A program made the position numbers and the translations under genes. Shown piece after piece: positions 53,105 to 60,338 of a stretch of 64,000 nt of DNA. A model generated the notes under the pieces. It saw nothing but the letters and a program-made list of their open reading frames with translations. It made no database searches and was not told the origin of the DNA. Every line of letters begins with the position of its first letter. Positions within the stretch are counted from its first letter, which is position 1. Source of the stretch: Chloracidobacterium sp. (GTDB lineage Bacteria > Acidobacteriota > Blastocatellia > Pyrinomonadales > Pyrinomonadaceae); contig JADJWP010000002.1 of the NCBI GenBank assembly GCA_016716305.1, positions 3,098,501 to 3,162,500 of the forward strand. The letters are read 5' to 3'.

Positions 53105-53821
53105 CTAATTAAAGTTGTAGCCAACCTCGAACAGGAAGAAATGGTTGCCGTTCGAGGCTCCGGTATTCCCGATCGAGTAGCTCCAATACGTCGTAACCTT
53201 CGGATGTGGTTTGTATATCAAACCTGGCGTTAAATACCCACTTGAGTGTTTGCCGGTGATCCAATCTGCAGCGATCGTGACTTTATTGTCCAGCGTTTGT
53301 TCGATTCCAAACTGGGCACCGGCACGAGTTGCATTTGCTGCAAATACGTTCTTGCTGGCAACGAACCCGCCAGCTGTAAGCCGTGTTTTGTTGAGCGTTT
53401 TACTTACCGCGGCATAGCTGTATGTTCCGAAATTGTACGCCCTGTTACGGACAGGAATGTAAAAATGGGTTCCTGCAAACAACGCGAGGTCTTCCTTTTC
53501 GTTTTGATAGAACTTCCACTTGATCGTGGGAACGATCGCTGTTGAATCAGAACCGGGCTGGATGTTGCCGGTAACGTTCAAGCCGACCTCGACATTGCCG
53601 CCCGTTCCGATCACGACTCGCGGCACAAAACTCGAGAATCGTCCGAATTCCTGTGTCTTGTCGAGTTTGAACGCGGCATCAAGTTCGACATACACCTTCC
53701 CGTTTTCTAGAACGTCGGATGTCGGTACGTTGAATATTGTTTGCTGTGCACGCGTCTGAACGGCCAAGAGCACCGAAAATATGAAACTGAAAATGAAGAA
53801 GCAAATGAGAAATCTTTTCAT
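53105..53821 (-). CDS. Outer-membrane beta-barrel-like protein in kdp operon
   Basis: A 238-aa protein from ATG 53821; the ORF extends 14 codons further upstream without a signal. A signal peptide runs about 1-26 (ending TRAQ). The rest is alternating strands (VYVELDAAFKLDK, NVEVGLNVTGNIQ, LALFAGTHFYIPV) and ends ...LFEVGYNFN, like an outer-membrane barrel. No family is recognised. It sits between kdpE-side genes and the microprotein, so it probably belongs to the potassium operon and may be a porin for K+ entry. That role is inference from position. Confidence 0.7.
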   Translation of the reverse strand: MKRFLICFFIFSFIFSVLLAVQTRAQQTIFNVPTSDVLENGKVYVELDAAFKLDKTQEFGRFSSFVPRVVIGTGGNVEVGLNVTGNIQPGSDSTAIVPTIKWKFYQNEKEDLALFAGTHFYIPVRNRAYNFGTYSYAAVSKTLNKTRLTAGGFVASKNVFAANATRAGAQFGIEQTLDNKVTIAADWITGKHSSGYLTPGLIYKPHPKVTTYWSYSIGNTGASNGNHFFLFEVGYNFN

Positions 53822-53920
53822 TGTCTTGCAATAACGACCCGGGTTCGTTTTTCCCTCATGCATGCAACTCTGTCTATAAAATAAGGAACGGGCGGATACA
53901 GGGATCTCACGATCAAGACA

Positions 53921-54289
53921 CTACTTTCGTCGCGAAAATCTGATCCTCGCAGCGGTTAGATCGACGACCGGACTGTCCCGGACGTAGAACGTCTTGCGGT
54001 CTTTCGCCCGGCGAAGCTCGTCACTTCGATCCATCGCATGAGCACCAAGAAATGCGAGCAAAAATCCCATGAGGAGAAAGGCTACATCAACGGATGCCAC
54101 GGCGCGTGACGACGCGAACAAACCAACAGACGTCGCTGCCGACAATAAAATTCCAACGATGAAAAAGATCCCGCTGCCGAGGAGGCTTGCGGTAGCAGCT
54201 GTCGGCCATATCGATCTCCCGTTCGTCGGCTTTGTCGTGCCGCGAGTCAAGGTTCCAGCAAATTTTGTTTTGATCACATTTGCACTCAT
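53921..54289 (-). CDS. Two-helix membrane protein in kdp operon
   Basis: A 122-aa protein starting at ATG 54289 behind GGGAG. Two helices lie at about residues 34-58 and 67-86. The C-terminus is charged (RSDELRRAKDRKTFYVRDSP). No family is recognised. It is the first gene after the candidate KdpE operator, 90 bp from the kdpE stop, so it would lead the induced transcript. Confidence 0.65.
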   Translation of the reverse strand: MSANVIKTKFAGTLTRGTTKPTNGRSIWPTAATASLLGSGIFFIVGILLSAATSVGLFASSRAVASVDVAFLLMGFLLAFLGAHAMDRSDELRRAKDRKTFYVRDSPVVDLTAARIRFSRRK

Positions 54290-54322
54290 AAAAACTCCCG
54301 GCGGGATGGCCCGCACAATTTG

Positions 54323-54381
54323 AGATTACGAGTGCTCGCGTAAAAGATGGATAAAGACCGAATAAAAAGTTCGTAAAGATT
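54323..54381 (-). promoter_or_regulatory. Candidate KdpE operator with four 11-bp repeats
   Basis: On the minus strand four contiguous 11-base units each carry TTTA at positions 5-8: AATCTTTACGA, ACTTTTTATTC, GGTCTTTATCC and ATCTTTTACGC (54381 down to 54338). After 9 bp comes TAATCT (54328-54323). This is the architecture of OmpR/PhoB-class activator sites, and it lies right after the kdpE stop codon. The same first unit recurs before kup. Confidence 0.65.
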
Positions 54382-55066
54382 AAGGAGCGGGGACACACCG
54401 ATAACCTACCCAAGGCTCGGTAACGATGTAACGGGGCTTTGACGGGGCCGGTTCTATCTTTTTGCGGAGATTGCCGATGAAGACCCGAAGATATTCCGTC
54501 TGCTCGGTGTAGTCTCCACCCCAGATCTTCGTCAGCAGCTTTCTATGAGTTATTACACGGTCATGATTTTCGATGAGATAGGCCATCAATTCAAATTCCT
54601 TCGGTGTCAAATGAACATCCTTCCCCATAACGCTGACGATCCTTCGAGAATGGTCCAACTTCAGATCGCCGACCTCGACGATCGCGGTTGGTTCGCTTTC
54701 TTCAGGCACACGTCGAAGCGATGCGCGAACGCGGGCAAGCAGTTCATCCATTCCGAAAGGCTTGGTTACGTAATCGTCTGCGCCGGCGTCGAGCGCAGCG
54801 ACCTTGGTCTGTTCTTCGCCCTTGACCGAAAGAACGATTATTGGCGTCCTTGAGTGTTTCCGTATCGCGCGGCAAACATCGATCCCGCTCATTTCGGGCA
54901 TCGAGAGGTCGGTGATAACAAGATCAGGATCAAAATCGCGAAACAGCTCGAGGCCCGATTCGCCATCAGCTGCCGTTCGGACGTCATAACGGTGAGCACC
55001 GAGACTTCGTTTCAATACGCGTGTGATCTGATATTCATCATCGATCACTAAGATTCTTTTCGGCAT
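54380..55066 (-). CDS. kdpE: Response regulator KdpE (OmpR family)
   Basis: A 228-aa regulator. The receiver has phosphoacceptor D53 in LVITDLSMP and K in VTKPFGMDEL; the C-terminal winged helix carries LTPKEFELMAYL and RKLLTKIWGG. It overlaps the kinase gene by 29 bp. It should activate kdpFABC (and kup, judging by the repeats) at low K+. Confidence 0.95.
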   Translation of the reverse strand: MPKRILVIDDEYQITRVLKRSLGAHRYDVRTAADGESGLELFRDFDPDLVITDLSMPEMSGIDVCRAIRKHSRTPIIVLSVKGEEQTKVAALDAGADDYVTKPFGMDELLARVRASLRRVPEESEPTAIVEVGDLKLDHSRRIVSVMGKDVHLTPKEFELMAYLIENHDRVITHRKLLTKIWGGDYTEQTEYLRVFIGNLRKKIEPAPSKPRYIVTEPWVGYRCVPAP

Positions 55067-56255
55067 GATCGTGTGTCGATATTACGTTTGTCTCAGCCCT
55101 CGTGTCTATCGCTTCTTCCAAAACGGGCAGCGTGATGACAAACTTGGTCTTAAATCCCTCATCCGCGTCCTCGACCCTAATGCTGCCGCCTTGCGATTCT
55201 AAAATGCCGCGGGCGATCGCCAGCCCGAGGCCAAGACCGCTTCCGGTCACATGCACATCCTGCGCTTCAACCCGGAAAAATTTATCGAAGACCCTCTCAC
55301 GTAATTCCGGAGCGATCCCTCGACCCTGATCCTGTACGCCGATGACGACCGTACTTTCCGCGCCCGGTCGGGCGTCGAGTGCGATCCGGCTTCCGGGCGA
55401 TGAATACTTTGCGGCGTTTTCCAGCAAGGTAAATACGACTTCAGAGATCGATGCTGCATCTGCGTAAATATTCGGAAGGTTCGGATCAACGTCGATCTCG
55501 AGTTTACGCCCCTTGATCCTGCGATTGGCTCGTTCAACCGCGTTTGAGACGATCTCATCGACCGATGCGGAACGTCGATCCGGTTTTGACGCTTCAGCTT
55601 CGATCTTGGCGATCGCAACCATTTCTTCAATGAAATTGTTCAGCCTGTCAGTTTCTTCTTCGATCACTTCGAGGAATTCGCTTCGTGTCTCGTCGTCGAG
55701 GAGGTCCTTTCCGCTATCCGCTCGAAGTGTCGAAACCGAGGCCTTGATCGAGGTCAGCGGGGTTCTTAGATCGTGTGTTACGGCGTCGAGCAACGATGAT
55801 TTGAGTCTTTCGCTTTGCCTGAGAGCCTCGGCCTGACTCGCCTGTTCAAACGCGCTTTGAAGCTCGGTATAAAGCCGTTCTATTTCGGCCTGTCTCGCTT
55901 CCGATTCTTCGGCGCGACGCTTTGCAGATCCTGATAACTGACCCGTTATGAAAGCCGTTACAACGAAGACACCGAACGCGATCCAGTTCTCATGGCCAGA
56001 TATATTGAACGTATGATATGGCGGAAGGAAGAAGAAATTAAAGCTGAGAATGCCAACGACCGAGGCAACGAGTCCCGATGTGCTCCCAAAAAGGGTCGAC
56101 GAAAAAAGCACGGCAAGAAGAAGCGTTAGAGCCACCTCGGTCTGATTTACCGAATCGCGAAATGGTAAAAATACTGCAGTGACCAACAAGACCGCCGCCG
56201 CCGCAAAAACCTGACGCAGCCCGAACGCGGTCTTACCGAGATCGACAATAGCCAT
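55038..56255 (-). CDS. KdpD histidine-kinase half
   Basis: A 405-aa kinase from ATG 56255; a TTG at 56288 abuts the MFS stop. Four helices of the DUF4118 type (about 15-105), a short coil, HisKA with H161 in AVTHDLRTPLTS, and HATPase with N-box LLENAAKYSSP and G-box GSGLGLGLAI. It is the C-terminal half of KdpD without the KdpD/USP domains, which are encoded at 47273. The gene overlaps kdpE and ends the regulatory pair. Confidence 0.9.
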   Translation of the reverse strand: MAIVDLGKTAFGLRQVFAAAAVLLVTAVFLPFRDSVNQTEVALTLLLAVLFSSTLFGSTSGLVASVVGILSFNFFFLPPYHTFNISGHENWIAFGVFVVTAFITGQLSGSAKRRAEESEARQAEIERLYTELQSAFEQASQAEALRQSERLKSSLLDAVTHDLRTPLTSIKASVSTLRADSGKDLLDDETRSEFLEVIEEETDRLNNFIEEMVAIAKIEAEASKPDRRSASVDEIVSNAVERANRRIKGRKLEIDVDPNLPNIYADAASISEVVFTLLENAAKYSSPGSRIALDARPGAESTVVIGVQDQGRGIAPELRERVFDKFFRVEAQDVHVTGSGLGLGLAIARGILESQGGSIRVEDADEGFKTKFVITLPVLEEAIDTRAETNVISTHDHAEKNLSDR

Positions 56256-56288
56256 ACGTCGAGAGTGTCCATCAAAAATGCCTGCCAA

Positions 56289-57572
56289 TCAACTTCCGGC
56301 GTCGCTGATCTTTTCATTCGTCACCCCTTGCCGCCAAAACCATAGGATACCGGCCGCCCCTGAAAGCACTCCTGAGATCACAGTCAGGGTCATCGGTGAG
56401 ATAAAGTACATCAACTCGGCTGAAAGATAACTAGACACTCCGAACACCGTAAGTTCCGCACCACGGTCGAGCGTCGAGATGCGTCCACGAATATGGTCAG
56501 GCAAGCTGCGCTGAAAAAGCGTTTCCTGAACTGCGTACTCTACACCGATCAGCGCACGTGAAATGAATGTAAAAAAGGCGAAAAGCAGGAGTGTAGGCAT
56601 CAGGCCTGCAAATGCAAAGAGTATCCCGTGTACTATAAGCGACCAGCCTATGAACCAGCTATGACGCAGCCCGCGATCTAGGTAGGCAGATGTCCGGTGT
56701 GCGATGAGCATTCCGAAGGTCAGGCCCAGACCTGCTGCCCACCAGAGAATGCCGACCGCCATGTCAGGGTTCCAACCTTCGATCCCCGCAAAATACACGC
56801 CGCCGACCCGCTCGAACACCACGTTTATGGCACCACCGCCGATTGCCCACATAACGTTCATTAAGAGGATAGTTAGGGCAAAGTGGTTCACGACCGTATA
56901 ATGCAGACCCTCACGTAGTTCGGTGATAAACGATGGCCGCACCGCGCGACGTTCCATGCGTTCGGCCGTCAACTCGTCGCGAGTTGCTTCTTCAGGTATC
57001 AGCCAGACCGTGTACGCCGAAGCAATGAACGACACAGCATTTATTACAAAGGCCGCTTCATAACCAAAAATGGCCGCCGCCCAACCGCCTAGTCCTGAAC
57101 CAATAGCCATCAGGAGGAATCGCGTTGAAAACATCAATGCCGTTCCCGCGAGCAGACCGTCGCGTCCCGTGAGGTTCGGTGTGGTGGCGTTCTTTGCTCC
57201 ATCGAAAAAGGAGCCAAATGTTGATAACAATACCGTTGCGATGTAGGCGATCCACAGATCTTCGGCGCTTGTGACAAGCAGGAATGTCAAGGCGACAAAC
57301 GCACGGGCAAGATCGGTCCAGATCATAACCTGGCGTCTCGAGAATCGGTCCACGAACGTACCTGCGATCGGCGAGACAACAGCGAAAGGCAGCACCCTGC
57401 ACAGAAAAAAGATCCCTGCTGCTGACGGCGAGGCGTCAGAGATCAGCCGGACGAGGCCGAGGCCCGCAATAAAATTGAACCAGTTTCCGAGCTCTGAGAT
57501 GAATTGGCCGGCAAGCAGATTGCGGAAATTTCGGTTACCGCGGATCAATTGGCCATAGGTGAGCGTAGGCAT
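56289..57572 (-). CDS. MFS transporter (MFS_3/EntS-like)
   Basis: A 427-aa twelve-helix major facilitator protein. The loop 2-3 motif reads SPIAGTFVDRFSRRQVMI. It resembles the MFS_3 group, which includes the enterobactin exporter EntS and other drug exporters. It directly precedes the KdpD kinase half with its stop about 33 bp before the kinase ATG. A link to potassium is not evident; it may simply share the transcript. Confidence 0.88.
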   Translation of the reverse strand: MPTLTYGQLIRGNRNFRNLLAGQFISELGNWFNFIAGLGLVRLISDASPSAAGIFFLCRVLPFAVVSPIAGTFVDRFSRRQVMIWTDLARAFVALTFLLVTSAEDLWIAYIATVLLSTFGSFFDGAKNATTPNLTGRDGLLAGTALMFSTRFLLMAIGSGLGGWAAAIFGYEAAFVINAVSFIASAYTVWLIPEEATRDELTAERMERRAVRPSFITELREGLHYTVVNHFALTILLMNVMWAIGGGAINVVFERVGGVYFAGIEGWNPDMAVGILWWAAGLGLTFGMLIAHRTSAYLDRGLRHSWFIGWSLIVHGILFAFAGLMPTLLLFAFFTFISRALIGVEYAVQETLFQRSLPDHIRGRISTLDRGAELTVFGVSSYLSAELMYFISPMTLTVISGVLSGAAGILWFWRQGVTNEKISDAGS

Positions 57573-57649
57573 TTGTGTCGGTTCACTCCTGGACGGAAGA
57601 CGTTTTTACGCATCGTAACCGGACAAAGTTCACGGGCATTGTAACGACC

Positions 57650-58444
57650 TTAATCCTGTCGCAAGATCTTTGCCCGGAGCCATTCGCCAAAAAGATCGAG
57701 TGTCGTCACAAGTATCAGGATGAATAGCAGCACGGTCGAAAAGCGAGACCATTGGCCAAACTCCTGATACGTATGAAGCAGCAGACCGATGCCTCCGGCA
57801 CCAACATATCCGATGATCGCCGCCGACCGAATATTATATTCCAACATCCATAGCACATGACTCAGGACAAGCGGCTTCAACTGCGGGAGCATTCCGTATT
57901 GAAACGCTTGGATGGGATGAGCGCCGATCTCGCGAAGTCCATCCGAGACCGACGTGTCTACAGATTCGAATGCATCGGAGAAAAACTTTCCGAGATAACC
58001 GATACTATAAAAGGTCAGTCCGATCACACCGGCGAGCGGGTTGGGGCCGACGACCGCGACTGCGACGAGAGCCCATATCAAACTGGGCAGCGTGCGAATA
58101 AAGTTCAGAACAATGCGTATCGCGAAATTGAGCCATTTCGGTGCTATCGTGTTCGAACCGGCAGCCGCGAGCGGCAACGCGAGGGAAGCGGCGACAAACG
58201 TGGCCATTACCGCGATCTGGATCGTTTCCCACAACGCCGTGAGTACCTGCGGCGCGATCGAAAGGTCGGGCGGAAAGAACTTTGCGGCGAATTGATGAAG
58301 ATTCGCAAAGTAATCGAGATCGCGTCCTGATCCGGTCAAAGCCGGTAGCGAGACGACGATCGCGATCACAAAAAGTACGAGCGTCGCACGGAAGGCCGTG
58401 AATCGTTCGCGAAATGTCAGCCTTGGAATTGCGCTCATTGTCAT
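57650..58444 (-). CDS. PhnE-type ABC transporter permease
   Basis: A 264-aa permease from ATG 58444, which overlaps the ATPase stop by ATGA. Helices lie at about 25-45, 70-100, 125-150, 195-225 and 235-255. The EAA-loop region reads LREIGAHPIQAFQYGMLPQL, followed by VGAGGIG, as in phosphonate permease PhnE. Functional specificity may differ (see the FecA-like receptor upstream). No C-P lyase genes are present in the window. Confidence 0.88.
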   Translation of the reverse strand: MTMSAIPRLTFRERFTAFRATLVLFVIAIVVSLPALTGSGRDLDYFANLHQFAAKFFPPDLSIAPQVLTALWETIQIAVMATFVAASLALPLAAAGSNTIAPKWLNFAIRIVLNFIRTLPSLIWALVAVAVVGPNPLAGVIGLTFYSIGYLGKFFSDAFESVDTSVSDGLREIGAHPIQAFQYGMLPQLKPLVLSHVLWMLEYNIRSAAIIGYVGAGGIGLLLHTYQEFGQWSRFSTVLLFILILVTTLDLFGEWLRAKILRQD

Positions 58445-59136
58445 TTCGGACGTTCCGTCTCGCGAATCTCCCATCCGATTTCGTTCTGAATACCGAGCCG
58501 GAGTTCTGCATCAGCAAACCTGTCGACGAACTCGGTATCGTGAAGCACACATATCACCGCGCTCCCGGCCGTATCGCACTCGTTACGAATCGACCTCATC
58601 ACCCGCTCGGAGAGCGAAAGATCAAGGTTGGCCGTCGGTTCGTCGGCAAGGATAAGGCCGGGCTGTTGAAAAAGCACCCGGGCGATCGCGGTTCGCTGCT
58701 GCTCGCCGCCCGAGACCTTCCGGACCGGTTTGTGACACAAATGATCTATTTCGAGGTTTGAGAGTACATCGAAAGCCCGTTCACGCTCGGGCGCTGAAAA
58801 GCCTGCTAGGGTTGACCACCAATTCATCCGTCCTAGACCGCCGCAAAGTACATTTGTAAGGACCGTCAGCTCCTTCGTTAGCCTCAGATCTTGGAAGATT
58901 ATCCCTGACGTCTGATCGGCCGGCCGGAATATCCTGCCCGCTGCCGCCGGCAGCCTTCCGGTGACAGCAGAAAGCAGGCTCGATTTACCGACGCCAGAAG
59001 GCCCGGTTATTGCAAGTAACTGGCCGCGATCCAACGCCCACGACATGTCGCTGAAAAGCCTTCGACCGTCGCGCTCGACGGTCAGGCCTTCGACTCGGAC
59101 GGCCGGTGTTGTCGCGATCTGGCCGTTCTCAAACAT
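58441..59136 (-). CDS. PhnC-type ABC transporter ATPase
   Basis: A 231-aa ABC ATPase. Walker A GPSGVGKSS lies near 45-53, signature VSGGEQQRTA near 145, Walker B LILADEPTANLD near 165, H-loop VLHDTEF near 199. It lacks the longer C-terminus of many PhnC proteins. It sits head-to-tail with the PhnD-like gene without spacer (ends 59137/59136). Confidence 0.9.
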   Translation of the reverse strand: MFENGQIATTPAVRVEGLTVERDGRRLFSDMSWALDRGQLLAITGPSGVGKSSLLSAVTGRLPAAAGRIFRPADQTSGIIFQDLRLTKELTVLTNVLCGGLGRMNWWSTLAGFSAPERERAFDVLSNLEIDHLCHKPVRKVSGGEQQRTAIARVLFQQPGLILADEPTANLDLSLSERVMRSIRNECDTAGSAVICVLHDTEFVDRFADAELRLGIQNEIGWEIRETERPK

Positions 59137-60024
59137 TTATCTTGGAACAACGATCAGAGCTTCCCGCAAGGGCCTGAGGTGTGATTCCTGATCTGTCTCG
59201 ACCAGCCTCGACGTGAACAATTTATCGCGAAGTTCGGTGTTCGGCGCGTCGTTCATCGATAGCAATGCGGTCTTAAGCCGGTCTCTATCAGCCCCGGTCA
59301 GGTTCTTTCGAACCGCGATTATGTGGGTAGGCACGTCGCCTTGTTCAGCAACCTTCTTCAATTTGCCTCGCTGCTCTTCGGTGAGGTGTTTGTTCTCATC
59401 CAGAACATAATAGCTTACCGCAGCAGCCTCGGCCTCACCCGAAAGAACACGTTCGACGGCGGAAACATATCCGGTGCCGAAGAAGACGTTTCCTTTGCCA
59501 AAGAACTCTTCCGGATCTGCTTTTTCTGAAACAAGGCCACGCTTGCGCAGATCCCACAACGGAATGATGAATCCGGATGTGCTCGTCCTGCTGGCAAACG
59601 CGATCGGCTTTCCCCTCAGATCTTCGACACTATTGTATGGTTTGTCCTTAAGCGCCAACCAGTAGCTCTTATAGGTCGTCTTTCCGTTTATCTCGCCAAC
59701 AAGCAAGGCGTCGGCATCCTTTGCATTTATGAGGTCATTCGCACTGAGATAGCCGATATCGATCGTGCCGTTCGAAAAGCCCTCGTTGATCACAGCAGCC
59801 GAAAGCGGGATGATGACCTCAACCGGGCGGCCAAGCTTTTCTGTCAGGAACCGTGAGGCTGAATCACGTTCGGCAAGCATCTGATCTGGGTTCTTGTCCG
59901 GCTTTAATGCAACAACCACCTTTTGCGTGCCGGGTGACGCGGAATTTGAAGGTGTTTGCCCGCCTCCGCAGCCGATCGTGATCACGGCCACAACAACGAC
60001 GAAGAGTGAAAGTGTTTTCAACAT
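59137..60024 (-). CDS. PhnD-type phosphate/phosphonate-binding lipoprotein
   Basis: A 295-aa binding protein from ATG 60024 with a lipoprotein signal (lipobox near VITIGC). Segments include VVVALKPDKNPDQML, the DIGYLSANDLINA block and a conserved LRGKPIAFASRTSTSGFI motif, typical of PhnD. The family also includes binders of phosphite, hypophosphite and other anions or amines. Coupled to a FecA-like receptor and Fur-box control, the true ligand may be an iron complex or a phosphonate. Confidence 0.88.
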   Translation of the reverse strand: MLKTLSLFVVVVAVITIGCGGGQTPSNSASPGTQKVVVALKPDKNPDQMLAERDSASRFLTEKLGRPVEVIIPLSAAVINEGFSNGTIDIGYLSANDLINAKDADALLVGEINGKTTYKSYWLALKDKPYNSVEDLRGKPIAFASRTSTSGFIIPLWDLRKRGLVSEKADPEEFFGKGNVFFGTGYVSAVERVLSGEAEAAAVSYYVLDENKHLTEEQRGKLKKVAEQGDVPTHIIAVRKNLTGADRDRLKTALLSMNDAPNTELRDKLFTSRLVETDQESHLRPLREALIVVPR

Positions 60025-60070
60025 AATGATATTAAAATTAGCATTTCCGGGTTTCCGAACTCTAATCCTG

Positions 60071-60319
60071 TCAGTGCGCCTCGTCATAGGCAAGCCCGCC
60101 CGGAAATTTGTCCATGCCTAGCGTTTTTGACCGATCGACCTGCAGTCCGTTCGCGAGCCGATCACCACAATAGATGCTGGCCACTGCTTGGGTAATCGAC
60201 TCAAATTCCGCTGTTTCAAGATCGAGCCGGACGCCGCCGGCCTTTAGGTGCACGACGCCGCATCCCAGAGAATTCCATATCTCAAACCCGGTTCGGTCCG
60301 GACGATTCGCTTTAGTCAC
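60071..60319 (-). CDS. 82-aa small protein between receptor and PhnD
   Basis: An 82-aa soluble protein starting at GTG 60319, supported by a GGAGGAA ribosome-binding site at 60326-60332. One segment reads VVHLKAGGVRLDLETAEF, with two cysteines at C20 and C51. No family is recognised with confidence. It lies between the TonB receptor and the PhnD-like gene on one transcript, so it may be a specific partner of the import system. Confidence 0.65.
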   Translation of the reverse strand: MTKANRPDRTGFEIWNSLGCGVVHLKAGGVRLDLETAEFESITQAVASIYCGDRLANGLQVDRSKTLGMDKFPGGLAYDEAH

Positions 60320-60338
60320 TTTACGTTCCTCCGGGCGC

